From Neurospora tetraspora (taxonomy: Eukaryota > Ascomycota > Sordariomycetes > Sordariales > Sordariaceae), in NCBI RefSeq assembly GCF_033439725.1, contig NW_026944387.1:2666001-2730000 (forward strand): 64,000 nt of DNA, read 5' to 3'. Positions 50,526-62,388 of the stretch are shown one piece after another. Each line of letters starts with the position of its first letter. Position 1 is the first letter of the stretch. Position numbers and translations under genes: made by a program. The notes under the pieces are model-generated. The model was not told where the DNA came from, made no database searches, and worked only from the letters and a program-made list of their open reading frames with translations.

Positions 50526-53422
50526 CGTGTTTTGCTTCTTCGACTAGTCTTCTGAAAGATCAACGGGTCGGTGACAGTTGAGGTGAGGTTGAGAAGGGTG
50601 ACTTGACCCGCTTCGAGGTTGGCGTTAGTCAGTCTGTCGTCGGGGAGTATGTGTCGTCGTTTTGTCGCTTACTATCCCCCCTTTTCTGGGTTATCAGATG
50701 TCAACCGGTGAGATGGGCCTTGGGTTGTTCAGTAGGTCGACATTCGCCGGTAGAATCTCCCAAGCCCTTAAGATACTGAAAATACTGTGACCAACTAACT
50801 GGCAGTCGGTCCGATCGGTAGTTTGTTGGTTGTTGTGATGCTTGTTAAGTTCTGCTTCCGTTGATTTCTGCGTTCTATACCAAAGAGTGAGGTGTCGTTA
50901 TGGGGTGGCGATTAGATTTTCCTAGAACTTCTATTTGGAATGAGATGACACCGAATTAGAGGATTAAAGACGACTTCTTCGTTTTCTCCAACACACCGTC
51001 GGAGAAGTTTCGGGATGGCAGTTGGTTCTGTGAAAGCTGAAGGATGAAAAAAAGGTAGGCGTATATGTAGGAACGGAATGAGGAAAAATCATGAACAAGA
51101 AGAAAAAAGGAAACAGCGAGCCAACTACCGCTTTTCTTTCAGTTGCAGAAAGGAGGGGGGACGGGGACGGCCCGGGGATGGTTTCCCCGGGTTTAAGTTT
51201 TTGGGCACTATCAACTAAATAGTATTAAATCCATCCTCTTTCCCTAATTCATCGATCGTTACATCCCAAGTGGGAATGGGCTACTTACAGTTTTATCGAA
51301 GCATCCATGGAAGGTGGTGTGCCTGACTAACCATGACTGGGCTCCATTTTATGATTGATAATCGAGGATAATGCTTCTGTCAAGTTTCCTTTTGGGCTTT
51401 TGTGTTTCCTCACACCGCGCTTTACACACCGTACATACGGACATACGGCAGTATAAAGACACATTATCAATTACCATTTTCGCACAAGCTAAAAATGCTG
51501 GGGAACCATGCTGCTGGGAATGCCTTTTTCCAGGGGATAAGTTCAGTTCAGTTCAGTTCAGTTCACAGGTGCCCGGTTAGTTCGTCCATTTGGGTTGGGT
51601 ACAGTAATCAGTCAATCTGTGAGCCGATCCAAGAAAAGCAATCAGATACAAAAGACAACGAGAATGAGGACGAGGACGAGGATGAGAGAAGACAAAAAAG
51701 GGCCCAACTGCACCAACGTGCCGTCCGTTCGAGTGGATGGTCATTGCCATTCTTCGTCATTGAAGGTGTGCGTGCGGGTACCAACCATGATTGATGTAAT
51801 CGATACAAGGGTGATTGTTGTAAAGATCAGCGGTTGGAACTTCCCAAAACTGACCGAGGAGAAGTTGGAGAAGGGCGTGAAGAGCAACATCATCCGTACT
51901 TGCCGGTTGATGGATAACGGGACCGAGAGGGCAGAGGGTAGATAGGAGATAGGAAAAGAAGCCCGTCGGTTTCGCCGCCGCCTCATTCATCCCAAAGGAC
52001 AAAAGGAGACGATGGATTGTCGGTATGTAAAAGATGTTCGGAAATAGGAAATATCGAACGTTGGTGTCTGCTGTCTGAATCGGCGAAGGGGTGCCCACAT
52101 TGTTAGAGGTGTCATGTGCCTCGCCCGAGTCGCCTGCGGCTTTCACTACTAACGGCCTGCCGTCCTGGCTTCGCACTTGGAATGGCGGTTGTAAGTAAGC
52201 GGCGACCGAGATATTGTTTGAACAACCCGAAACCCGTCTTTTGGTCCTGTGGTATCAGAAAAAAAGAAGGAAAAAGTGATGATATGAGGTGAGATATTGA
52301 AGACCGAAACAACCTGAACGGGACGAAACTCGGCATTGCAGTGGGACAGCAGCAGCAATGCGGCATGCAATGGACGCTGAGATCGTTGGTTGGCGTCCCG
52401 TCTGTCTTTTTATTACTTGGCAGCATGTCGATTGAAGTCAAAGAAAGATTGGAAATGTTCCGTCTCTCACTGTAACCCAATCACCAACCACGCCGCCAAA
52501 CTTGCAGCTGCCGAAGAAGCCTGGTGCATTGTGGAAGTTGGTGGTGAATGGTGCAAAGTTCACGCGGGGAATCTTATCGCCGGCGGTATCCCCGAGGTGG
52601 TGACTGGCCCGGGAGAGGAGGGGCCGAGCGGGCAGTGGGCAGCGGGCCAGGGTGGAGGTGGGGGAATGTTCAATCAATGAAGTTTGCAAAGTTTGGCCGG
52701 TTGTCGACGGGAAGGCGTGGAAGCTGAATGGAAATAAAGTCGAATGACGTGATGGGAGTAGAGAGAATGGGGGATTCTGCTGCCTCTTCAACACCAGAAG
52801 CTTCCTTTCCACTTGATACCTCCTCGATGCTCGACACTGCAGCGCAGTGATGTGCAACAAACCCAAAATGCCATGTACATATGTACAAGTATTTACGTAG
52901 CTGTACGTTAATAGCAAAGAAAACGCCCCTTTGTTGAAGCAGGACGGTTCCAACTTTCAAATCTCCTTCAAACTGAGTTCACCAAGTTGTAGGTAGGTAG
53001 TCAACTGACGTCGGTAGTTCCATCCCGTCTCAACCAAGTTGCACATCGATTTAACGTTTCGCCAAGTCTTTCCGTCTCAATACTAACCCGCAGCAAATGC
53101 ACGTCACCGTTCCCTAAAGCCCCCTCACCCTCGATCCAATCACTGGCACGGCACACTTTTGACTTTGGTTTGCGTAAAGGTAGAGTAGAGAGAAGGTGTG
53201 ACGAGACGTTGAGTTGGCGATATTATCACCGCTCCGCTCCGTCGCCGTGCCGCTCATGGAGCCTTTTAAGGACGGGGTCTTCAATCTCGGAGATGGGGGA
53301 ACATGTCTTAGCCATCTTCATACTTGGTTCTCACCGAAAGATCTCCAGAATGCCGATGTTGACCGAAAAAAGAAGAGGAAGTCGAACAGGGTGGGAAAAA
53401 GAAAGGAAATGCAAAAAGAAAG
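50526..53422. other. Intergenic, MFS transporter promoter side
   Basis: Almost 3 kb without a recognisable gene. The first 210 bases next to the transporter lack sense ATGs. A GTTCA microsatellite is at 51.54 kb. Nothing else is supported. Confidence 0.45.
51541..51565. repeat. (GTTCA)5 microsatellite
   Basis: Five exact tandem copies of GTTCA. Confidence 0.95.
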
Positions 53423-53494
53423 ACATACAACACCTGGGATTCGCTGGTCGTCACCGACCCAACTACTAGTCAGGCGATATGGTAGCTTATCTAT
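53423..53494 (-). pseudogene. 3' part of a 5S rRNA gene split by an insertion
   Basis: Seventy-two bases match the 3' part of the intact 5S gene at 37.65 kb, from AGATAAGCTACC to the terminal GTTGTATGT, with one extra A (CCATATCG instead of CCAATCG). A C/T-rich, T-bearing stretch follows the 3' end, as after a real 5S gene. Identity ends at 53494. The missing 5' part is at 63.0 kb in the same orientation. Confidence 0.88.
53475..53494. repeat. Left direct repeat of the element (5S-derived)
   Basis: CGATATGGTAGCTTATCTAT here and CGATTGGTAGCTTATCTAT at 63016-63034 are the same 5S segment present on both sides of the insertion, differing by one inserted base. Confidence 0.8.
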
Positions 53495-53499
53495 CGGAG

Positions 53500-54494
53500 T
53501 CGGAAGGATATGAACCGGGTCTTTTAATCACGTGGTAGGGTCAAAAAACTGAACAACCACCTCCCATATCCATATCGTTCGGACGGAGGCATTACAGTAA
53601 GTGAGGAGCCGGCGCTTAAAAGATTAATATAATTGGGCGGATTACGAGAAAAGTTGACCGTCCTGACACTGCGGCTAGCCCCGTTAACGTTTGTCAAAGC
53701 GCAATATCCGCGGTATGGGTATACTAGCACAATTCTCAGTCGCGGCCGTACAAGCTCCTCTTCCGGTAGCTGAATCTTGGACTTCAACGAAAGCATTTCT
53801 TTGGCAGTATGAACAGCTGCTTTATGTCTTACTGTCAGTGCGATCGCCGCTTGGCGTCGGTTCCATGCGCCCATAGGTCCCAAAGGAAATGAAAAGTAAG
53901 GCATCAATGCATTGTCTGCTTAAGGACACTAGTTATCGCAACGGCTTGGTTGTTGACAGCACTAGCAGCCTAGGCTCTACTGCAATTTGCAGATTTGCAG
54001 GTTCCACTCAGATTTACAGCCCTACCCGCGCCACGTTTCCATAAGTGGTGCAAGCTACCAGGCCACTACTGGTACACTATTGCCAACCCTGTAGACCCCA
54101 TGACAGAAAGCTATGACCCTTGCCCAAGTCAAGTTATTAATTGGTGCCCTGAAGTCTCTAGGTCCAGAATGCCTAGCCTTTAGAAAAGAAATGTCCTTTA
54201 GGCTATTGGCGTGTAGTTGGGAGGGAGCCGCCAGCCATCTTATGCCTGACATGGTGAAACAGAAACAGACTCAACACGACGCCTCATGCTCCACCATAGC
54301 CTTGAGAAAACATAGTGCTCTAGTTTCTTTTTATTTTGTCCTTGGGGGCAGGATAGAGGAATATCTAGCATTTTTACAAACTCGATCCATTGATCATCAA
54401 CTGTATAGCATTCGCTGCCTCCAGGACAACACGATCATCCTCAAGTGCCTTATCTACATCACCTCGCTTAAGACTTTCGTTCCCTAAAGCTACG
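53500..54494. other. Element interior, left subterminal region
   Basis: One kilobase between the left edge and the HET gene. A minus-strand open frame of ~120 codons (53524-53907) contains a helix-like stretch (HTAKEMLSLKSKIQLPEEEL) but no recognised family, and I do not call it a gene. The last 200 bases before the HET start have no ATG and are probably its leader. Confidence 0.45.
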
Positions 54495-57400
54495 ATGTCT
54501 CAACGACTGCACAATATAGAGGGTTGGGAAGACGATAAGGGCCAAGAGCAGTCTCGCCCTGCACCTCTGCAACAAATCCCCGCCGCCACCGCCATGTCCG
54601 CTACCCGTATGCCCGCTCCCCAGCTCCCAGCCGCTCCAACTACCAGTTCCGCCAATACAGAGACGTCCGCCGGCTACAAGATTTCGTGGAAACAACTCTT
54701 TAACAAACTCATCCACTTCTTCCTATCTAAATTGGTTTGCGTGGATAACAAAAGGCCGAAGCAAGTGGAAGTAGGCTTATTTCTTTTCCCCCTATGACAT
54801 TTCAGAATAACGCTAACACCTGTAAAGAATCTGTATTACAACTTTCCCATATCACGTAGCCATATTCGCTTGCTTCAACTATTGCCACATGAAAACGAGG
54901 ACGCCGCAATACACTGTCGGCTCTTCTGCACCGCATTGGACTCAAAAGGCACTCGTCCGTACGAGGCCTTATCTTACGTATGGGGCTCTGAGGACAAGCC
55001 TTGTTCTATCTTTATAAACGGGTGCAACTTGGCCGTCGGGAAAAACCTTTACGCAGCGCTGTTACATCTTCGAGATCACTCCATTCAACGAACTATATGG
55101 ATAGATGCCATTTGTATCAACCAAGGAGACAAAGAAGAAAAAGGACACCAAGTTCAATCTATGGCGAAGATCTACGCTAAAGCAAGTCGCGTAGTTGTTT
55201 GGCTTGGAGAGAAGGCAGCCGGTAGCGACCAAGCGCTTGAAGAAATACGCATCGCAGCCGAGGAAGAAATACGCATCGCAGCTGAGCTGTCTACAAGACG
55301 ATTAGACAATAAAGCGGGAATCCTTACACTGCTTCAACGACCGTGGTTTCGGCGCATCTGGGTAAGGGAACCAATATCAAAGTATTATGACTAAGGAAAC
55401 TAACAGATGGATGCAGGTGCTTCAGGAAGTTGCCGCGGCTCGCCATATCCTGATCAAGTGTGGTTCTGCTGAGATTGACGGATTTGCATTCTGCTCAGGC
55501 CTAAATGCATTGAAACTGTTTAATGAACTCCGCGCAGACCTGCGAGCTCAAATCCTTTCGGTAACCTACCTCATAAGGGGCGCAATCTTCCGGCCCAAAT
55601 ACGCGACCAATCAGTCAGACAACTTTTCTCTTAACATACGCCCTCTGGGTGAACTGATAGAGATGTACCACACCCGCGAAGCTACGAATCGTCGCGATAA
55701 AGTATATGCTTTACTCGGTATGAGCTCTGATAATCCAACCGCAGCAGGATTATTCGCCGACTACGAGATTTCGTGGAAAGAACTCTTCAACAAACTCATC
55801 CACTTCTTCCTATCTGAATTGGTCTCTGTAGATGGCCTTTCGGACGATAAGGAGAATGCCGTCATTGAGGGCAAGGGCTGCATTCTTGGCGAAGTGTCCT
55901 CGGTCAAGAGAAATGCTATTTGGGAAGACAGACAAGATGTGGCCATTACTTGGAGAAATGTCCCCAGCTATATTTGCGTGAAGGAAGCATGGGGCTTTTG
56001 CTGGACCCTCCCGACCACGGTAAAATCCGTCCAAAAAGGAGATCTCATCTGCCTTCTTCAAGGAGCGTCGAGACCTACGATCCTCAGGCCATACAACGAT
56101 CACTGGGCGGTTATAATAATTGCAGTTTCCCCAGCAGGCGATTCACAAGCTACGACCGAAGATATCAAGTGGTCAGAACTTTTACAATCGATAACAGTCT
56201 TTCCACATGATTTTCGACTTGAGTGGGATTGGGATATAAATCCAGACAAGCAGCAAGATAAAAACAACCACGACTACTTTGCAAGCATTCTAGTACCAGA
56301 GCATTCAAAGACGGGGTGGGAAGATTGTCTAAAGGCGGCGACTAGGATACGGAATGTTAGATTGGTATTACAAGAGGTGAAACAGTATGGAGTTGCAGTG
56401 AAGAATCTTCGGGAAGAAACGGCGGTTCTTGAGAGGGTATTGAGGAGCATGAGCAACCTAAAAAAGACTTGCCTAGGTCCCGAGGATTCAGAAAAGGAAG
56501 ATGCAAAGGAAACAAGGGTAAATCAACTTATTGAGGACAAGGGCCAATGGACGCTTTTATGCTTGGCGGCAGAAAACGGGCATGAGACGATCATAAAATT
56601 GCTTCTTGACACCGGCAAGGTCAACTTGCATAGGGAGGAGCTACAGACGGCGCTATGGCTTGCGGAGCAAAAAGGTTATAAAGCGATCGTTAAGATGCTT
56701 CGCGATACTGGCAAGGTTAACGCAGATGCTAAGGATGAGAATGGACAGATAGCGCTGCACCGAGCGGCGATAACTGGGAATGAGGTAGTCGTTCAGCTAC
56801 TTTTCGAGACCGTCGAGGTCGACTTGCATAGTAAGGAGCTACAAAAAGTGCTGCATATGGCAGCAGAGAATGGGCAGGAGGCGGTTGTTAAGCTGCTTCT
56901 CGATACTGGCAAGGTTGACGCAGATGCTCAGGACCGGGATGGACAGACAGCGCTGCACATGGCGGCGAGGAATGGGCATGAGGCGGTTGTTAAGCTACTT
57001 CTCGATACTGGCAAGGTTAACGCAAGTGCTCAGGACCGGTTTGGATGGACAGCGCTACATTGGGCGGCGAGGAATGGGCATGAGGCGGTTGTTAAGCTGC
57101 TTCTCGATACTGGCAAGGTTGACGCAGATCCTAAGAATAAGGATGGACGGACAGCGCTGCATTCGGCGGCAATGTATGGGCATGAGGCGGTTGTTAAGCT
57201 GCTTCTCGATACTGGCAAGGTTGACGCAGATCCTGGAGATATGGTTGGACGGACAGCGCTGCATATAGCGGCAGAGAATGGGCATGAGGCGGTTGTTAAG
57301 CTGCTTCTCGATACTGGCAAGGTTGACGCAGATCCTACGGATAAGGTTGGACGGACAGCGCTGCATATAGCGGCAGGAAAGGGGCATGAGGCGGTTGTTA

Positions 57401-58851
57401 AGCTGCTTCTCGATACTGGCAAGGTTGACGCAAATGCTCGAAATTGGGCTGGATGGACATCGCTGCATAGGGCGGCAGAGAATGGGAATGAGGCAGTTGT
57501 TAAGCTGCTTCTCGATACTGGCAAGGTTAACGCAGATCCTAAGAATAATGATGGACGGACAGCGCTGCATTCGGCGGCAACGTATGGGCATGAGGCGGTT
57601 GTTAAGCTACTTCTCGATACTGGCAAGGTGGACGCAGATGCTAAAGATCAGGATGGACAGACAGCGCTGCATTGGGCGGCAACGTATGGGCATGAGGCGG
57701 TTGTTAAGCTGCTTCTCGATACTAGCAAGGTTGACGCAGATCCTAAGAATAAGGATGGACGTACAGCGCTGCATTGGGCGGCGAGGAATGGGCATGAGGC
57801 GGTTGTTAAGCTGCTTCTCGATACCGGCAAGGTTGACGCAGATCCTGGAGATATGGTTGGACGGACAGCGCTGCATATAGCGGCAGAGAATGGGCATGAG
57901 GCGGTTGTTAAGCTGCTTCTCGATACTGGCAAGGTTGACGCAGATCCTAAGGATAAGGGTGGACTGACAGCGCTGCATTCGGCGGCAGAGAATGGGCATG
58001 AGGCGGTTGTTAAGCTGCTTCTCGATACTGGCAAGGTTGACGCAGATCCTAAGGATAAGGGTGGACTGACAGCGCTGCATTCGGCGGCAACGTATGGGCA
58101 TGAGGCGGTTGTTAAGCTACTTCTCGATACTGGCAAGGTTGACGCAGATCCTAAGGATAAGGGTGGACTGACAGCGCTGCATTCGGCGGCAACGTATGGG
58201 CATGAGGCGGTTGTTAAGCTACTTCTCGATACTGGCAAGGTTAACGCAAGTGCTCAGGACCGGTTTGGATGGACAGCGCTACATTGGGCGGCGAGGAATG
58301 GGCATGAGGCGGTTGTTAAGCTGCTTCTCGATACTGGCAAGGTGGACGCAGATGCTAAAGATCAGGATGGACAGACAGCGCTGCATTGGGCGGCGAGGAA
58401 TGGGCATGAGGCGGTTGTTAAGCTACTTCTCGATACTGGCAAGGTTAACGCAAGTGCTCAGGACCGGTTTGGATGGACAGCGCTACATTGGGCGGCGAGG
58501 AATGGGCATGAGGCGGTTGTTAAGCTGCTTCTCGATACTGGCAAGGTGGACGCAGATGCTAAAGATCAGGATGGACAGACAGCGCTGCATTGGGCGGCAA
58601 CGTATGGGCATGAGGCGGTTGTTAAGCTGCTTCTCGATACTAGCAAGGTTGACGCAGATCCTAAGAATAAGGATGGACGGACAGCGCTGCATTCGGCGGC
58701 AACGTATGGGCATGAGGCGGTTGTTAAGCTGCTTCTCGATACTGGCAAGGTTGACGCAAATGTTCAGGACCGGTATAAACGGACAGCACTGCATATGGCA
58801 GCAGAGAATAGGCACGAGACGGTTGTTAAGCTACTCAGCCTTGCATCCTAA
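54495..58851 (+). CDS. HET-domain protein with 23 ankyrin repeats
   Basis: Member of the fungal heterokaryon-incompatibility family, which detects non-self after hyphal fusion and triggers cell death; the partner is unknown. Exons 54495-54770, 54828-55361 and 55417-58851 give 1,414 residues with no break. The HET domain (~residues 120-290) shows YEALSYVWGSE, RTIWIDAICINQGD, QVQSMAKIYAKASRVVVWLG and RPWFRRIWVLQEVA. The usual middle region follows (YHTREATNRRDKVYALLGMS, GDLICLLQGASRPTILRPYN). From ~residue 645 come 23 ankyrin repeats, most of them 34-residue units of the form TALHWAARNGHEAVVKLLLD. The first exon repeats a 24-residue piece of the middle region. It is the only intact protein gene inside the element and converges on the captain. 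Third codon positions look less GC-rich than in the conserved genes nearby. Confidence 0.93.
56938..58773 (+). repeat. Eighteen 102-bp ankyrin-coding tandem repeats
   Basis: Eighteen exact-length 102-bp units, followed by a degenerate final one, all in frame. Units are nearly identical in the middle (for example GTTGTTAAGCTGCTTCTCGA recurs throughout), while the second-helix and loop codons vary among a small set (HWAARNG, HSAATYG, HIAAENG; DADPKNK, DADAKDQ, NASAQDR). Blocks of two or more units recur, for example the NASAQDR/FGWTALHW pair, pointing to recent unit shuffling. Confidence 0.95.
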
Positions 58852-58962
58852 GAGGCAGGCTTGGAGGACAACTCCACCTCGAGTCAGCCTTTCACAATCT
58901 TTCCTCCTGCAAGAATTAATCTTGGTTTACTCCTCAGTCTTTATTGTTTACTCCCTATTGCT

Positions 58963-59260
58963 TCCTATCGTATTGGGAGTCCCCCTGGTCGTCGTACATC
59001 TCAACAGCAACGCTGGAGGGTCCGCAATGGCAATATCACGCAGAATGTATTCGCAGCAGTCAAAAGTGACAGAACCTTCTCGTATGTTCTGGCAGGCGCG
59101 GAGGGCTCTAACAACAATGCCTCGCTTTGTGCTCAAGCTTTCGGTCGATCTTTTCGGGTCCCAGATGGTTGATATTATGTCGTGGATACGGGGTTTGACG
59201 TGTGGCAGGGAATCGTGGATTTGCAAGACTGGAGGAATGAAGATGGGTGAACAACACCAA
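58963..59260 (+). pseudogene. PIF/Harbinger-type DDE transposase fragment
   Basis: Just after the HET gene a frame reads RWRVRNGNITQNVFAAV, then RTFSYVLAGAEGSNNNASL, FRVPDG and YYVVDTGF. Fungal Harbinger transposases have RKGxxSQNVLAA, FTYVLAGWEGSAHD, PEGKYYLVDAGY in that order, so this is the central DDE region of one. A stop lies between FRVPDG and YYVVDTG, and the frame is soon lost. Terminal repeats were not found. The call rests on my memory of the family pattern, without an alignment. Confidence 0.5.
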
Positions 59261-59641
59261 GATCAGAGCAAAGCAGCAAAGCACCATACAAAGGTCAGAG
59301 CAGCGCTGGCCAACACGGCGAACTATAAAACTCTTCAACATAGCGCTACGACTCAGGACTCTATGGGCCACTCCCAGGAGTGTCCGTCTCCGAGCTTTAT
59401 AGCCTGAAAAGCACATGTGATCGATCTGGCTTAGCATATTGCTTTGATAATGATTCTCACCACGTTGGGAAATGCCAAAGTGGCAAGAAACGAAGACGCT
59501 AAACTGTTCCAACGGAGTCTGCGACCTGAATTAGCTTCGCAAGCTTTGCCAGCATTTCCATGACATGAGTCATAGGATATTAGATGAAGATAACATCAAG
59601 GTAATTGAAGGACTCACCATTGTTGCCGGGCTTGGTTGCGA

Positions 59642-62388
59642 TCACGGTTGTTGCAATCGTGGTTCCAGGAGGAGATATCTCGGTGGGAGAGACGGAGATA
59701 GCATTCTTGTTTGTATTCTATATACTTGGGATTCTAATTTAGTACGTTTTATAGCTTCCTCCACTATGTTTTCTCTTCTCCTCTTCTTCTGTCCCTGGTT
59801 TAGTAGGCATTCCTTATCAATAACAACTCCTGTTTGCCCATTACAACCGTGAACATCCGACGTATGTGTAAGCCACGAAGCGAGGTCATTAATCTGGATA
59901 TTCTCCCCTTCTCCCTTACATTTGGGACAATCGAATGGCTTGTCGATCTTGTAATACTTATTCATGTGTCTTGAAAAACTGCTTCCTGCATAGAACAATT
60001 GGCCGCATCTTAAACAAGGAGCGGATTTAGACTTGGTAGTTGTAGCCATTGGTTTGGGTTTGACGATAGGCTTGGTGAAGAGATCCGGAGTATTGATTGA
60101 ACCATGTACTCTTTCGACATGGTTACTCCATTCCGATGCCCTCTCGATTCTATACTCTTTCTTTCCTTGCCGCTGACATTCGGGGCATGAGAAAGGTTCA
60201 AAGGTCGTTGCCATGAAATGGACGCTCCGATGGTGTCTACTGAGGTTATCTCGACGAGTGAAGCTTTGTCGGCAGAGAAGACATGTGGAGAGCGTAGAAG
60301 CTGCTTTCTTATGTTCGGAGGCTGTTTGCTCCATTTCCCGAGCAATACCTTCTACTTCTCCGTACCTATCATTCAGATACGCAAAAAGCATTTTCGGTAC
60401 TGCAAGCCGCTTTTGGGTAGTTTGGTCAGAACCACTGTCGTTCGAATTTGGAAAAACCATTTTCGTAGCGGTGTTGGAAACCGGATCTTTGGGGTTCAAG
60501 TATCGACCAATGATTGTTGCTGCAGGTAAACTGGGACCGAAGGAGCATCTGAAAGGATTTGGAGGAGGGGCTGGCATATCTTCGGTTGACAGGCCACGAG
60601 CCCTAAGGGAATCAACTTCAGCGAAGTAGTTTTCTCGAGCCTGCTTGACAGCCAAGTTTGATAATACCGTCCGTAGATCTCCAATTTTTGCGGTAAGTTG
60701 CTTTACCTCTCTATCGTCTGCAGAGAGTTTGAGCTCTTCCCGGAAGTGACGACGCTGTGCGCGAAGTGCTTTCATATCCTCGCGATTTTCAAACGTTTCT
60801 AGCGTAGCCGCTGTCGAATAAAGCGGTGCTTTGTCATCCCTACGCAAGGATGCGGAGGCCAATAGCTTGAATAGCTTGGATTCGTCTTCAGATGTACTAT
60901 CGAAAACGAATGACATCAAATTGTGTGGAATATGCCTCGCTTGGTAAGAGGTTTCGAATGTTTTTGTATTATGGCTCAGGATGTGGTTTCGAATAGCGGA
61001 TGTAAGGGAACCTTGTGTAAAAATTGTAAGCAAAATAGTAAGGGAAACAGGTAAAAGTTTCTTACCATCAATTTTATTTCCACCGCCGATTCGCAGCGCA
61101 TAGGGGCGGAGAGTGTTTCTGTTCCCCACTACCAACCATGTCCGGTTCCAAAGTTCCAGAAATTTGTAGTACTTTAAGGGAAAGATAGGCTTTTCCTGCA
61201 TCCCATCCTTCCACCTAAGTTCAATGCAATCAACATCTTCCAAGTTTGGACGCTGAAGTAATTCGTCGAAGGACGAAAACTCTGTTTCGAAGGCATCATT
61301 ATGTAGAGCTTGAATAGCTACAAACGTAACTAAACAAACGATCTGGCATGGTACCATAGTAGCAGAAAAGGTCACCCTAGAAAAGTGTTAGTTTGGATCA
61401 ACGGTTAAAGGCAAGAATACATACACATCTGCCCCCTTATCAATTTTGTTAGCCGATAGCTTGTTTTGATTGATCGTGATCTCAGCAACAAGCCTTGGCT
61501 GCTTTGTATCCGGATCGCGAACGACAAGTAGCTTGACTTGTCAATAAAGCATGTTCTCATAAGTGCCGGGCCGAAAGCCAATGCTTCCTATAAGCACCAA
61601 TGTATGAAAGGCAAGCCGATGTCTAGGATCACAAGGTATATCGACTGCGCGTTCCCACAAAGTGCTAAGAATAAGCAGAACATCGTCTGTTGTGGCTTCG
61701 GTTTTCTCAAATGTTTGTTTGCATGAAAGGTTGAACTTTTGTGCAAGAGTTGATTGGATCCACTGTGAGAAGAAATGTCAGTACACAGTATCGGTATGGG
61801 TAAGGAGGAAATCTACCTGGATAATCTCTCTACGGGCCTTGCCACGGTTGTTAAGCAATGTCCATTGTTCGGAATCTTCGTCTGAATCTTCGTTTGAATC
61901 TTGATCCCTTCTCTTCGCGAGCACTACAGCATCAGCTTGAGCTACTATATGCTTCCATAAAGCAATAATAGTCACTACTGATTGAACTGTTGGTACCTGC
62001 TTCTGTTCCTCGGTACCGTCTATATACAGACGCCTGCATCTTGCATAGCGTGTATAGTCAGCCAGAAAGCTCTTGCAGATAGCAATGGACTTTTTCTTGT
62101 TTTGGCACACGCCAAACCAAATCTTATCAGCCTCTTGTTGTGTTAATTGTAACACATCTGTGACAAATCTAAAAAGCGTTAGTACGCAATATTAAAGAAA
62201 GCAGCAAAATGATAAGGTACATACCTATTCCATAGACGCCACGCGCGTTCTCGCTCGGCTTTGGTCTTCTTACAAAGCGAACGCTCATGTGTTGTTACCG
62301 TAAATTCGTCGACGTCGGCAAATGCTCTTCTTTTCCGTTCTTCGTCGTCGGGTACAGTCGGCGGTATCGGCGGTTTTTGTAGCTCCAT
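59642..62388 (-). pseudogene. DUF3435 tyrosine recombinase (Starship captain family), one in-frame stop
   Basis: Site-specific recombinase expected to excise and insert the element. Exons (minus) 62225-62388, 61817-62168, 61425-61762, 61066-61376, 59642-61011, 845 codons in phase throughout. Family landmarks: DPRHRLAFHTLVLIGSIGFR with box I GFRPG (R236), VTFSATMVPCQIVCLVTFVA, DCIELRWKDGMQEKPIFPL, then box II PYALRIGGG (R380), ILSHNTKTFETSYQ with H402 and the nucleophile Y411. The C-terminus adds C2H2-like zinc fingers (CLLCRQSFTRRDNLSRHHRS). A TGA at 61541-61543 (codon 246, after box I) breaks the frame; no intron seen could remove it. The start MELQKPPIPP is the first in-frame ATG. It begins ~630 bp from the element's right edge and points inward. 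Confidence 0.8.

Noticed and set aside
53524-53907. Minus-strand frame of ~127 codons near the left edge of the element
   Set aside because: Somewhat protein-like helix but no family recognised and a weak start; kept as a note only.
57030-58815. Several long frames in other phases and on the minus strand across the ankyrin array
   Set aside because: A 102-bp in-frame repeat opens the other frames periodically; their peptides are the same repeat read out of phase.
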